Shown piece after piece: positions 1 through 8,186 of a stretch of DNA of 48,906 nt. The DNA comes from Tabrizicola sp. Its GTDB lineage: Bacteria > Pseudomonadota > Alphaproteobacteria > Rhodobacterales > Rhodobacteraceae. The notes below the pieces were generated by a model. It was not told the origin of the DNA and made no database searches. It worked only from the letters and a program-made list of their open reading frames with translations. Positions within the stretch are counted from its first letter, which is position 1. Each line of letters begins with the position of its first letter. The stretch spans positions 1-48,906 of the forward strand of contig NZ_JAUXZE010000091.1 in NCBI RefSeq assembly GCF_030694085.1, written 5' to 3'. Position numbers and translations under genes: made by a program.

Positions 1-119
1 GCATGGGAAAGCGCAGAAGGATGCGGTGGTCGCCCAAAGGGGCTCACCGAGTAGCCGTCACAAGGGCCGCAGTTCTCGATGGTCGGCTGACCGTCGCAAA
101 CAGAAAACGCGCGGCATGA
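1..119 (+). pseudogene. Transposase, C-terminal fragment (5' end outside window)
   Basis: An open frame enters from the left edge and stops at TGA 117-119. From position 3 it reads MGKRRRMRWSPKGAH followed by an alanine/arginine-rich tail. The RRMRWSxxGAH pattern resembles the C-terminus of some transposases (ISKra4/ISNCY-like is my best guess, family uncertain). The frame ends about 70 bp before the point where the neighbouring gene on the other strand loses its sense, which fits the tail of an insertion sequence that landed in that gene. Whether the rest of the transposase is intact cannot be seen. Confidence 0.5.
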
Positions 120-191
120 CCCCCATGTTTTGTCCACTCCCCCCATTGATTTCGTTGACTTTCGTATACCGCATTTAAGGGCTACGCGACA
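120..191. mobile_element. Probable insertion-sequence terminal region
   Basis: This noncoding stretch lies between the transposase stop and the break in the substrate-binding protein gene. It is probably the right end of the insertion sequence, including a terminal inverted repeat ending near 191. The partner repeat lies outside the window, so the exact end is an inference from where the interrupted protein stops making sense (after its Gly-Trp at about 192-197). Confidence 0.4.
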
Positions 192-413
192 CCAGCCCAG
201 GATGCGTTTGAACGGATCTTTCGTCATCAAGGGGGCGACCGCATACATCATGCGGCCCTCGCCCAGAATGATCCGCTCTGCGCCGTGTGGCACGTCGACT
301 GTGCGGCCAGCCATGTCGGTTACTGTGATGTTTTCGGCAAATGAGGCGGTCGCCCAGACAAGTCCGCCCGTCACTAGGGCCGTGAGGAAAGTTTTCGGTT
401 TTGTGAGCAGCAT
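192..413 (-). pseudogene. Periplasmic ABC-transporter substrate-binding protein, N-terminal fragment
   Basis: ATG at 413-411 follows a strong ribosome site (GGAGG, about 5 bases upstream). The 74 residues that remain comprise a Sec signal peptide ending near ATASFA and the start of a periplasmic binding fold of the iron-complex/cobalamin type (ITVTDMAGRTVDVP, then ERIILGEGRMMY). After residue 74 the frame runs into unrelated sequence, so about three quarters of the protein is missing. Its divergence from a cobalamin-riboswitch gene suggests a corrinoid or siderophore ligand, but the fragment does not prove it. The insertion to its left is the likely cause of the break. Confidence 0.6.
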
Positions 414-497
414 CGCCCCTCCTTCGCGCCAGGCGCGGGTTGAATTCATAGGGCTTGCGGGATGCTGGCTTGACCGTGTTCATAAGGATGAGCCTTG

Positions 498-722
498 AAT
501 CTGTCAATGTAGATTAAAATAGTCAGGAATTAATCGCAAGGGCGCAAAAGAGGGGCTAACCATCGGAAACATATGGTGAAACCCCCGGTATGCGCCTTCA
601 GTCATGGTTCTGGAGTAAATCTGACTTACGGGCAGATTGCCCTATCCGGGCGCCTTGGTCCGGGGTCAACATTCTTCGCTGAGTAGGTTGCAAGCTTATG
701 CCAGTCCCTGCATACTTGAAAA
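498..722. other. Intergenic leader and promoter region for bluB and the divergent gene
   Basis: No gene is apparent between the broken substrate-binding protein gene and the riboswitch. It must hold the promoters for both directions. An AT-rich patch lies around 505-530, but I do not see a convincing -35/-10 pair. Confidence 0.4.
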
Positions 723-880
723 GTCTGGTGCCTCCCCGCAGACGCGGAAGGATAATCGGGAATGCGGTGTAAATCCGCAACGTGCCCAACGCTGTAAGGT
801 GGACCGAACCGCAAATGCCACTGGCGCAAAGCCGGGAAGGCGCTGTTCGGAGCGAAGCCAAGTCAGAAGACCGGCCAGAC
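723..880 (+). promoter_or_regulatory. Cobalamin (B12) riboswitch upstream of bluB
   Basis: The aptamer has the expected conserved parts in order: GTCTGGTGCC closing strand, GGATAATCGGGAATGCGGTG, AATCCGC, the B12-box core GCCACTGG near 816, GGGAAGGCGC, and AAGTCAGAAGACCGGCC. The outer stem pairs GTCTGG at 723-728 with CCAGAC at 875-880. It ends 57 bp before the bluB start, so the expression platform must act on the bluB ribosome site or on termination in that gap. Repression by adenosylcobalamin is known for this class and is inferred here. Confidence 0.93.
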
Positions 881-937
881 GAAACCGAGAGTGCCGAAGG
901 CCGGCGGTTGCTCTCGCTTTCAGCCTGCAGGGGACAC

Positions 938-1627
938 ATGTCAAATTTGAACGACCATCTGAAATCAGCCGCACCCTTCTCAGAGACCGAGCGCGAAGCA
1001 GTGTATCGTGCGATCTTTTCCCGACGGGATGTACGCAGCCAATTCACCGAACGACATATTGAAGAGCATATTCTAATGCGCCTCTTGACCGCTGCACATC
1101 ACGCACCGTCGGTCGGCTTCATGCAACCGTGGAATTTTATTGTGATCGCAGACCGAGACATAAAGGGCAGAATGCGCACTGCCTTTGACCGCGCCAACGC
1201 CGAAGCTGTTAAAATGTTTCCCGAAGACCGCCGCACGCCTTATTCAGCTTTAAAGTTGCAAGGTATCACCGAGGCCCCAGTCAATCTCTGTATCACTTGC
1301 GACCGTAGCCGGGGCGGCCCGGTGGTGTTGGGTCGTACGCATGCACCGGATATGGACCTGTACTCAACAGTTTGCGCCGTGCAGAATCTCTGGCTCGCCG
1401 CGCGCGCCGAAGGAATTGGTGTTGGTTGGGTCAGCATTTTTCGAGAAGCAGATGTACGGCAGGTCCTCAACTTGCCGCCTGAAGTAATTCCAGTGGCATA
1501 TCTGTGCCTCGGCTATGTTGACGTACTTTACGACATGCCTGAACTTGCTGTGAAAGGATGGGGACAGCGTTTGCCACTTGACGATCTCGTTTTTCGCGAT
1601 GGATGGGGACTGACACTCAAAAAATGA
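938..1627 (+). CDS. bluB: 5,6-dimethylbenzimidazole synthase
   Basis: BluB is a cytosolic flavoenzyme that uses O2 to split reduced FMN into 5,6-dimethylbenzimidazole, the lower ligand of vitamin B12. The 229-residue product has the nitroreductase-like fold signatures of BluB: FSRRDVRSQF near residue 25, the RLLTAAHHAPSVGFMQPWNF block near 50, and the GIGVGWVSIF block near 155. Length is usual for the family. The ATG at 938 follows AGGGGAC, and the frame is open further upstream only because it crosses the riboswitch. The riboswitch makes this gene responsive to the cofactor it helps make. It stands alone; the next gene is convergent. Confidence 0.93.
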   Translation: MSNLNDHLKSAAPFSETEREAVYRAIFSRRDVRSQFTERHIEEHILMRLLTAAHHAPSVGFMQPWNFIVIADRDIKGRMRTAFDRANAEAVKMFPEDRRTPYSALKLQGITEAPVNLCITCDRSRGGPVVLGRTHAPDMDLYSTVCAVQNLWLAARAEGIGVGWVSIFREADVRQVLNLPPEVIPVAYLCLGYVDVLYDMPELAVKGWGQRLPLDDLVFRDGWGLTLKK

Positions 1628-1655
1628 CACCCCGCATGCCGGCAAATCTGAGAGC

Positions 1656-2681
1656 TCATCGCTGTTTGTTGGCGTGCACCCAAATAGCCGACCCCCAAAG
1701 TGTCCCAGCTCCGAAGGCTGAGAACAGCATCCGTCCTGAATCCAGAGAGCCGTTTGCTGCGACGTGTATAGATAGGGCCAGCGGAATTGTCGCTGCCGAG
1801 GAGTTGCCGTGCTCGGCCAATGTCCCGAGGCAATTCGCCGTGTGCAGGCAAAGCCGTTGCCTAACTTTGTCGATGATACGTTGGTTTGCCTGATGCGGAG
1901 CCCAGGTTGAAATGTCTGCTGCGACAAGCCCGGCAGAGCTCAAGGCCTCATTGGCAGACCTGACCATTCCATCCACTGCGCGTTCGAATACCGCCTTGCC
2001 ATCAGGCATTCGCATGGAAAGCCCATCAACGCCGGTCGCGGAGAAAGGCAAGCGAGAACCACCGCGGTCAATGCGGATCATATCATATCCAGAGCCGTCC
2101 GATCTCAAGACTACTGATCGCAGCCCAAGCGCCGGGTCCGCAACTGGACGTAACAGGACCGCCCCCGCCGCATCGCCAAACAGAACGCGGCTTGCAACTT
2201 CTGTCGGCTCAATACGTCGCGACAGCAGATTGGCCGCGATAACCAGAACCGACTGTCCGGTGGTCCGCACATGAGCTGCAGCCAGTACAAGCGCGTGCAG
2301 GAAACCGGCGCAGGCCCCTGCCAAATCAACCGCGCCGCAGCCCAACCCCAAACGATGCGCGACCAAAGGTGCGGTAGGAGGAAGCAAGTGATCCGGCGTG
2401 GAAGTTGCAAGCAGCAGCAGCCCTACTTCATCGCGCATAGCGCCCGCTACTTCCAGTGCCATTTTCCCAGCCGGGATGGCCAGATCGCTCACCGCCTGAT
2501 CGGGTGTTGCATAGTGGCGGGCGCGGATACCGCTGCGCGCTTCAATCCAGCCAGGCGGCAGATCCAACTCGGCCTCGATCTCGACATTCGCAACCCGGCG
2601 CTCGGGCAGATAGTGGCCGAATCCTGCCATGACAACGCCGCGCTCAACCAAACGCATCGGCGGCGTCCAAAATCGCATCAT
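1656..2681 (-). CDS. bioZ: BioZ, beta-ketoacyl-ACP synthase III-like enzyme of pimelate synthesis
   Basis: A FabH/KAS III-like thiolase-fold enzyme, last gene of the bio operon. The catalytic triad is present: Cys124 in DLAGACAGF, His263 in APHQANQR and Asn293 in EHGNSSAA (numbered from the ATG at 2681). BioZ in Agrobacterium and Brucella makes the pimeloyl-thioester precursor of biotin from glutaryl-CoA and malonyl-ACP, replacing BioC/BioH; that role is inferred from family and from position next to bioA. The start overlaps the end of bioA by 38 bp; in-frame ATGs 24 and 51 bp further in are alternatives. No bioC or bioH is seen in the window, which supports a BioZ route. Confidence 0.87.
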   Translation of the reverse strand: MMRFWTPPMRLVERGVVMAGFGHYLPERRVANVEIEAELDLPPGWIEARSGIRARHYATPDQAVSDLAIPAGKMALEVAGAMRDEVGLLLLATSTPDHLLPPTAPLVAHRLGLGCGAVDLAGACAGFLHALVLAAAHVRTTGQSVLVIAANLLSRRIEPTEVASRVLFGDAAGAVLLRPVADPALGLRSVVLRSDGSGYDMIRIDRGGSRLPFSATGVDGLSMRMPDGKAVFERAVDGMVRSANEALSSAGLVAADISTWAPHQANQRIIDKVRQRLCLHTANCLGTLAEHGNSSAATIPLALSIHVAANGSLDSGRMLFSAFGAGTLWGSAIWVHANKQR

Positions 2682-3903
2682 GGCAGGCAGTAAGTTCGGC
2701 CGCCGTGCTGCAATAGGGTGGCAACAGATAGACAGTATTGCCCAGCGGTCGGATCAGCAGATTTCGTGTACTGAAAAAACGGAGGAGGTCGGGCCCACAC
2801 TCAGAAAGATAGCCACCTTCGCCAATCTCAACCGCAAGAATTGTACCCAACTGTCGCGCTCCGCTGATCTTCGGATGCGCTGCCAGCTTGGTCTGCCCTG
2901 CCGCCTGCATGACCGAAACCGCGTCGATGCGCGCCTGCACAGGCTCACGCTCCCAGAGTTCCAGATTGGCCAATGCCGCGGCACAGGCGATGGGATTGGC
3001 TGTGTAACTGGAAGAGTGGAAAAAGGTGCGCCGCCGGTCGGTTGACCAGTGCGACTGGAATATTTCCTCGCGGCAAAGTGTTGCTGCCAGTGGCAGATGC
3101 CCCCCTGTAATGCCTTTCGACAGGCACAGGATATCCGGCACCACGCCCGCATGGTCGCAGGCCAGGAAGCGCCCGGTGCGGCCCCAGCCGGTCATCACCT
3201 CATCCGCGATCAGCAGCACGCTATTGCGGGCGCAGATCGCCGCCATTTCGGTCAGAATGGCGGGCGGATAGAACAGCATGCCCCCGGCGCCAAGCGCCAG
3301 CGGCTCGACCAGCAGCGCGGCGGTCAGAGGGTCGCGGGCGAGGTGTTCCAGGGCATCGAGGGTCGCCTGTTCCCGTCCCGGTGCGGGGAAAGGCAGGCGG
3401 TCCACCGCATACAGAAGCGGATCATAGGGCTGGGTGAAGGCACCGCGTTCGCCCACCGACATGGTGCCGACGGTGTCGCCGTGATAGCCGTTTTCCATCA
3501 CTAGAATGCGATGTCGTGCCTCGCCCCGATGGCGGAAATGGCCAAGCGCCATCTTGATTGCCACCTCAACCGCGGTGGACCCACTGTCGGAAAAGAACAA
3601 GCGTGTCAGTCCGGCGGGCAAACGGTTCAGCAGCTTTTGTGCAAATCGTTCCGCCGGTTCGTGGGTATGCCCGGCAAAAATGACCTGATCCAGCTTTCCA
3701 GCCTGATCGCGGATTGCCTCTACGATATGCGGGTCGCAGTGGCCATGCGTCACCACCCACCACGAAGACACCGCATCAAATACCCGCTGTCCCGACACAT
3801 CGGTCAACCAAGCACCAGATGCGGAAGCGATGGCGCGCATTTGTGGGAACAACGCGTGCTGTGTGAAGGGGTGCCAGATTGGCGAGGCCTTTGGCGGGTT
3901 CAT
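2644..3903 (-). CDS. bioA: Adenosylmethionine-8-amino-7-oxononanoate aminotransferase
   Basis: Class III PLP aminotransferase that converts 8-amino-7-oxononanoate to 7,8-diaminononanoate, usually with S-adenosylmethionine as amino donor. The 419-residue product starts MNPPKASPIWHPFTQ (the WHPFTQ substrate-pocket signature of BioA), has SSWWV near 47, GYHGDT near 140 and the PLP-binding LCLSKGITGGHLP with Lys263. Full length for the family. It overlaps bioD by 4 bp (ATGA) upstream and bioZ by 38 bp downstream, so translational coupling is likely. Confidence 0.95.
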   Translation of the reverse strand: MNPPKASPIWHPFTQHALFPQMRAIASASGAWLTDVSGQRVFDAVSSWWVVTHGHCDPHIVEAIRDQAGKLDQVIFAGHTHEPAERFAQKLLNRLPAGLTRLFFSDSGSTAVEVAIKMALGHFRHRGEARHRILVMENGYHGDTVGTMSVGERGAFTQPYDPLLYAVDRLPFPAPGREQATLDALEHLARDPLTAALLVEPLALGAGGMLFYPPAILTEMAAICARNSVLLIADEVMTGWGRTGRFLACDHAGVVPDILCLSKGITGGHLPLAATLCREEIFQSHWSTDRRRTFFHSSSYTANPIACAAALANLELWEREPVQARIDAVSVMQAAGQTKLAAHPKISGARQLGTILAVEIGEGGYLSECGPDLLRFFSTRNLLIRPLGNTVYLLPPYCSTAAELTACHDAILDAADAFG

Positions 3904-4541
3904 GAGCGCGACCCGGAATTGGGGGCCATCGTGGCAAATACATCGACAGCGAAGGCCGCATCAAATCCCGCGCTCAGACTGTCTACGGTGACGGCGTCCA
4001 ACCAAGGCAATCGGCCCAGATGGCGGGCTTCACCTATGCGACAAATGGTGGCTTCGACATGCGGCTCGGGCTTGCCGATGAAAGCGACACCATGAAGAGC
4101 CACGCCCGCCCACCGCAGCGCGGCGATAGAGAGCAAGCTATGGTTGATGGTCCCAAGTGATGTGCGCGCGCAGAGAATTATCGGCAACTGCCAGCGCGCG
4201 AACATATCAAGAAAAGTGACCTGGTCATTCAGCGGCACCATCAATCCGCCCGCGCCCTCGATCACGAGCGGGCGTTGAGACGGCAAGGTCAGGACGCGGT
4301 CATCGATGGTCACGCCCTCTCGTGCAGCCGCAATATGGGGCGACGCAGGCAGTTGGAGCCGGTAAGTCTCAGCATGAACAGGCTGGCCGGACAGGCGCGA
4401 GACGATCTGGCTGTCGGTCTCTTCTTCCAGTCCCGATTGCACGGGCTTCCAATAGGTAGCGTTAAGCCGCTTGGCCAGTCCGGCAGCAAACACCGTCTTG
4501 CCGATGCCGGTATCAGTGCCGGTCACTACAAAAGCCGTCAT
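3900..4541 (-). CDS. bioD: Dethiobiotin synthetase
   Basis: ATP-dependent carboxylase that closes the ureido ring of dethiobiotin from 7,8-diaminononanoate and CO2. The N-terminal P-loop GTDTGIGKT (residues 8-16) and the KPVQSG block (about 32) are typical, as is the EGAGGLMVPL switch region near 115. The 213-residue length is normal. It overlaps bioF by 4 bp at its start and bioA by 4 bp at its end. Confidence 0.95.
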   Translation of the reverse strand: MTAFVVTGTDTGIGKTVFAAGLAKRLNATYWKPVQSGLEEETDSQIVSRLSGQPVHAETYRLQLPASPHIAAAREGVTIDDRVLTLPSQRPLVIEGAGGLMVPLNDQVTFLDMFARWQLPIILCARTSLGTINHSLLSIAALRWAGVALHGVAFIGKPEPHVEATICRIGEARHLGRLPWLDAVTVDSLSAGFDAAFAVDVFATMAPNSGSRS

Positions 4542-5662
4542 TGAGTAGTCTCCTGCAGCGCTGCGAAGACAGCCACCAGTGCTGCATCATCAGGGTTGAG
4601 GGTCAGCGACAGGCGCAGCCGTTCCGCCCCTTTTGGGACGGTCGGGGAACGGATGGCACAGACATCAAAACCCAGCCCCTGCAGCCGAGCCGCAACGGCA
4701 AGGCATGCGGCATCGCCCGGCAGAATGACCGGCAGAATCTGACTGCGCGATGGGGGAATGCCGATATCACGCGCCAAACCTCTCGCCCGTGCTACACGCG
4801 ACAACAAGTCAATACGGCGCGAGGGATCGTTTTCCAGATGGGTCAGCACATCGCGCAGCACTTCGGCCAAGAGAGGCGAGGGCGCCGTAGAATAGATGAA
4901 GCTGCGGGCGCGGTTCACCAGCAAATCAACTAGAACCGGATCGGCGCAGACCAGAGCGCCCTGGAGCCCGAGCGCCTTGCCGCAGGTGTGCAGGGTCACC
5001 ACGTTTTCCAGATGCGCGAAGGGTGCGGCAAGGCCCCGGCCTTCCGGCCCCCAGATACCCGTCGCATGGGCCTCGTCCACGATCAGGAACGCGGATTCTT
5101 CGGTTGCCAGCGTTGCAAGGTCGGCCAGCGGTGCGAAATCGCCGTCCATGGAATAAAGGCTTTCGACCGCCAGCCAAATCTGGCCCTTGCCACCGCCTGC
5201 GCGCCAGTTCTGAAGCGTGTCCCGGGCCGATTGAACGTCATTGTGGCGGAAGTTGCGGGTTTCTGCTGCTCCAAGCCGCATCCCGTCCAGCGCACTGGCA
5301 TGGATCAATGCATCGTGCAGTACCAGGTCGCGCGCCGCCGGAAGAGCCGCGAAAATCGCCAGATTGGCTGCGTAGCCCGACCCGAAAAACAGCGAAGAGC
5401 CACTGCCAAAGTGACGTGCGGCGTGATATTCCAGCGCCGAAAAGCTGTGATGATTGCCGCGCAACAGGCGCGCTGCGCCCGATCCGGGAGAAATGCCCCG
5501 TTCCAACGCAGCTTTTGTCAGACGGCGTACAAGGGTGGATCCCGCCAGCCCGAGATAATCGTTCGAGGCAAAGTCAAAGCCCGCGACAGGCCGCAACGTG
5601 CGTCGCCGGTCTCGCTGCGTCAAGCTCTCGAGCAAGCCGCGCTGTTGCGCAAGCAAGTTCAT
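4538..5662 (-). CDS. bioF: 8-amino-7-oxononanoate synthase
   Basis: PLP-dependent alpha-oxoamine synthase that joins pimeloyl thioester and alanine. The 374-residue product shows FASNDYLGL at 31-39, the GSGAARLLRGN glycine-rich region near 60-70, DEAHATG near 196 and the Schiff-base lysine in HTCGKALG (Lys229). The final residues overlap the bioD start by 4 bp and the gene overlaps bioB by 4 bp. Product feeds BioA in the same operon. Confidence 0.95.
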   Translation of the reverse strand: MNLLAQQRGLLESLTQRDRRRTLRPVAGFDFASNDYLGLAGSTLVRRLTKAALERGISPGSGAARLLRGNHHSFSALEYHAARHFGSGSSLFFGSGYAANLAIFAALPAARDLVLHDALIHASALDGMRLGAAETRNFRHNDVQSARDTLQNWRAGGGKGQIWLAVESLYSMDGDFAPLADLATLATEESAFLIVDEAHATGIWGPEGRGLAAPFAHLENVVTLHTCGKALGLQGALVCADPVLVDLLVNRARSFIYSTAPSPLLAEVLRDVLTHLENDPSRRIDLLSRVARARGLARDIGIPPSRSQILPVILPGDAACLAVAARLQGLGFDVCAIRSPTVPKGAERLRLSLTLNPDDAALVAVFAALQETTQ

Positions 5663-6651
5663 GCACCAATGTCTGTAGAGTCTTGCAGTGCCTGTGGCTG
5701 CAGGCCGAGCCTGTCGAACAGTTTCCGATCCCGGTCTTCTCCGGGATTGGCGGCGGTCAGCAGCGTATCACCCATAAATAGCGAATTGGCACCTGCAAAG
5801 AAACACAATGCTTGCATCTCGTCACTCATACCGGTCCGACCCGCCGAAAGCCGCATATGGCTTTTCGGCATAAGGATACGGCCAAGCGCTATCACGCGCA
5901 CAAAGTCAAGCGGGTCCACCGGCGCGGCATTGGCCAAAGGCGTGTCCGCAATCGGGATCAGCATGTTGATCGGCACGCTTTCAGGGTGTTCCGGAAGCGT
6001 GGCCAGAGCCACCAGCATGTCGATCCGGTCGCCCGCGGTTTCGCCCATGCCGACGATACCACCTGAACACACACTGATCCCGGCCTCGCGCACGCGGGAA
6101 AGAGTGTCAATGCGATCGGCAAAACTGCGGGTGGTAATGATCTTTGGGTAAAATGCCTCTGACGTGTCGATGTTGTGATTATAGTAATCAAGCCCCGCAT
6201 CTTTCAGCCTCAGCACCTGGCTGTCATCCAGCATGCCCAGCGTCATGCAGGTCTCCATGCCCAGCTTTCGCACGCCGCGCACCATGGCCTCGATGGCCGG
6301 CATGTCGCGCTCCTTTGGGCTGCGCCAGGCTGCGCCCATGCAATAACGTGTGGCACCTGCTGCTTTCGCCTTGCGCGCCTCGGCGATCACACGCTCCACC
6401 TCCATCAGCTTGGAAGCGCTCAGGGCAGAGCCGTTGCGCGCCGACTGGCTGCAATAGCTGCAATCTTCCGGGCAGCCGCCGGTCTTCACCGAAAGGAGAC
6501 GGCTCATTTGAATTTTGTTGGGATCGAAATGTGCACGATGCACGGTCTGGGCCTGAAACAGCAGGTCCACAAAGGGTTGGTTGTAGATTGCCTCAGCTTC
6601 TGCGCGGGTCCATCCAGTATTAATTTCAGCAGGTTGCGTGTCCCTCGGCAT
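5659..6651 (-). CDS. bioB: Biotin synthase
   Basis: Radical-SAM enzyme that inserts sulfur into dethiobiotin. The 330-residue product carries the [4Fe-4S] cysteine motif in GGCPEDCSYCSQS (about residues 58-70), YNHNIDTS near 155 and conserved C-terminal RLSAGR, whose Arg binds the [2Fe-2S] cluster. I chose ATG 6651 (MPRDTQ), with AAGGGA about 8 bases upstream; an in-frame TTG at 6696 would add 15 basic residues not expected in the family. First enzyme gene after bioR, with a BioR operator about 90 bp upstream. Confidence 0.95.
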   Translation of the reverse strand: MPRDTQPAEINTGWTRAEAEAIYNQPFVDLLFQAQTVHRAHFDPNKIQMSRLLSVKTGGCPEDCSYCSQSARNGSALSASKLMEVERVIAEARKAKAAGATRYCMGAAWRSPKERDMPAIEAMVRGVRKLGMETCMTLGMLDDSQVLRLKDAGLDYYNHNIDTSEAFYPKIITTRSFADRIDTLSRVREAGISVCSGGIVGMGETAGDRIDMLVALATLPEHPESVPINMLIPIADTPLANAAPVDPLDFVRVIALGRILMPKSHMRLSAGRTGMSDEMQALCFFAGANSLFMGDTLLTAANPGEDRDRKLFDRLGLQPQALQDSTDIGA

Positions 6652-6738
6652 CGTCTGTTCCCTTTTTCGGCGCTCCGAACGGCTAAGGAATGCCAAAATA
6701 TCTATTTTTTATCCACAGGAATCGCACATCCATAAAAA

Positions 6739-6748
6739 TTATCTATAA
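6739..6748. promoter_or_regulatory. BioR operator upstream of bioB
   Basis: TTATCTATAA matches exactly the known alphaproteobacterial BioR box (TTATMKATAA). It sits between bioR and bioB and includes the bioR stop codon (TAG on the minus strand, 6745-6743). Binding of BioR here would block bioBFDAZ transcription; that is inference from the characterised family. Confidence 0.85.
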
Positions 6749-7375
6749 AATCTTTCTAAGATGACCCTTGCGGATATGTGAAGCCAAAATTCCGGCGGCC
6801 CGATCGATCTGGGCTTCGCGTAAGGACGACAGGATGATCTTATGATCGCGATCCTCACGGGGAAAGGACAGGGTCTGTCGTCCACCCAAATGCGCAACGC
6901 CTCGACGGAGCACTGAGTGCAATCGCCCTATCTCTGCCAGAAGTCCGGGCATCGGACAGGGATCGATCAGCAACTGATGGAAATTCCTATTTGCCTTTTC
7001 CCAGTCACCGGCGGTCATGGCACTATTGCAGACAAGATCAGCCTCGGCGATCTTGGCGAGATGCCCAGGCGCGTAGTGGGCTCGCGCGTGTACAAGCGCG
7101 AGACTTTCAAGAACGGCCCGCATTTCTATAGCTTCGAAATACAATTGTGCGTCAACGGCAGCTACCCGCGCACCTCGCCGCGGCAGGGATTGCACCAGTC
7201 CCATGGCTTCGAGTCGCCGGAACGCTTCTCGCACAGGCACATGACTTGCAGAAAACCGTGATGCCAAATCGTTCTGCAGCAGGCGCGATCCGGCAGACAG
7301 TTCGCCAGTCTCAATCTCGGCGGCAAGGACAGACACGATGCGATCGACAAGTGTGGGATCAGGGCTGACAGACAT
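6743..7375 (-). CDS. bioR: GntR-family biotin regulator BioR
   Basis: A 210-residue FadR/GntR-type repressor. The N-terminal winged helix-turn-helix includes GSRLLQNDLASRF and VPVREAFRRLEAMGLV (about residues 30-65), followed by an all-helical FCD-like domain with conserved ExRxxLE (EMRAVLE) near 84. Neighbouring biotin genes and matching boxes on both sides of the gene make BioR the clear assignment. A near-match box 10 bp before its ATG suggests autoregulation. It is co-oriented with both the thi operon (112 bp upstream) and the bio genes. Confidence 0.9.
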   Translation of the reverse strand: MSVSPDPTLVDRIVSVLAAEIETGELSAGSRLLQNDLASRFSASHVPVREAFRRLEAMGLVQSLPRRGARVAAVDAQLYFEAIEMRAVLESLALVHARAHYAPGHLAKIAEADLVCNSAMTAGDWEKANRNFHQLLIDPCPMPGLLAEIGRLHSVLRRGVAHLGGRQTLSFPREDRDHKIILSSLREAQIDRAAGILASHIRKGHLRKIL

Positions 7376-7384
7376 AAGTTTAGT

Positions 7385-7394
7385 TTATCTACAA
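7385..7394. promoter_or_regulatory. Probable second BioR operator, upstream of bioR
   Basis: TTATCTACAA differs by one base from the exact box near bioB and lies 10 bp ahead of the bioR start codon. This is the expected position for autorepression. The single mismatch breaks the palindrome, so weaker binding is likely. Confidence 0.6.
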
Positions 7395-7487
7395 GTGATC
7401 CGGATTCCAACTGCCATGCAAGCGTGTGGATTTGCACGAAAGTCCCTCTGAGCTGCCCGAACCTCAGCTGCGCGCGGCATGTCAGCG

Positions 7488-8186
7488 TCATAGCCAGTCT
7501 GAAAGATAGCGCTTCGCATATTCGCATGCTGTCGCCAAATCATGCCCCCTGGCCAAGTGCACAGCAATTGCGCTGGCAAGCGTGCAACCCGTACCGCGGC
7601 GACTGCCGGGTTTTCGTGACGAAGCAAATCGAAGTGGGGCTGAACCGGGACGAAGCAGCCAATCGACCGCTTCCGGGCCGTCTGCATGACCTCCTTTGAT
7701 CAGAACCGCCCGTGCGCCCATGGCGAAGAAACCCGCAGCTAAGGTGGCAATTTCCGCATCGCTTTTGAGACCGGTCAGCTGGGCGGCTTCAAGCAAGTTT
7801 GGTGTCACCAAAGTTGCGCGCGGGATCAACCGAGCGATCATTGCCGCGCAGCCAGCCCTTTCCAGCAGTTTCGCGCCAGCACTTGTCGCCAGAACCGGGT
7901 CAATGACAAATGGCACCTCGGGCAGAGTCTCGGCGATGGCGTGGACGATGTCTGCATTGGCCAGCATCCCCGTCTTGGCCGCTCGCACCTGACCGGCCGC
8001 ACGAATCTGAGCAGCAACAAGCGTTGCAGGAATCGGGTGAATGCTACAGCCCCCTGCGGAATCCTGTGCCGTCACCGCCGTTGCCGCCACACGTGCTGTC
8101 ATATCATGATCGCACATCACCGCGAGATCCCGCGCAAGGCCCGCGCCGGTTGAACTGTCCAATCCTCCGATAAGAAGCACAGTCAT
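7488..8186 (-). CDS. thiD: Hydroxymethylpyrimidine/phosphomethylpyrimidine kinase
   Basis: Ribokinase-fold kinase that phosphorylates HMP and HMP-phosphate for thiamine synthesis. The 232-residue product has GGLDSSTGAGLARD near the start (substrate pocket), AAKTGML near 70, PVLATSAGAKLL near 96, and the anion-hole RRGTGCTLASAIA near 205, in which the aspartate or cysteine general-base position is occupied by Cys. I chose ATG 8186 (MTVLLIGG); the longer frame adds 30 residues that overlap thiF. It overlaps thiF by 4 bp and is the last gene of the thi operon. Confidence 0.9.
   Translation of the reverse strand: MTVLLIGGLDSSTGAGLARDLAVMCDHDMTARVAATAVTAQDSAGGCSIHPIPATLVAAQIRAAGQVRAAKTGMLANADIVHAIAETLPEVPFVIDPVLATSAGAKLLERAGCAAMIARLIPRATLVTPNLLEAAQLTGLKSDAEIATLAAGFFAMGARAVLIKGGHADGPEAVDWLLRPGSAPLRFASSRKPGSRRGTGCTLASAIAVHLARGHDLATACEYAKRYLSDWL

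Noticed and set aside
782..937. An in-frame upstream extension of bluB by 52 codons
   Set aside because: It runs through the riboswitch aptamer; the ATG at 938 has a ribosome site and matches the length of the family.
6709..6717. A second TTATCCACA (DnaA-box sequence) between bioR and bioB
   Set aside because: It lies in the bioB leader, far from the replicon module and next to BioR boxes of related sequence. A chance match is likely.
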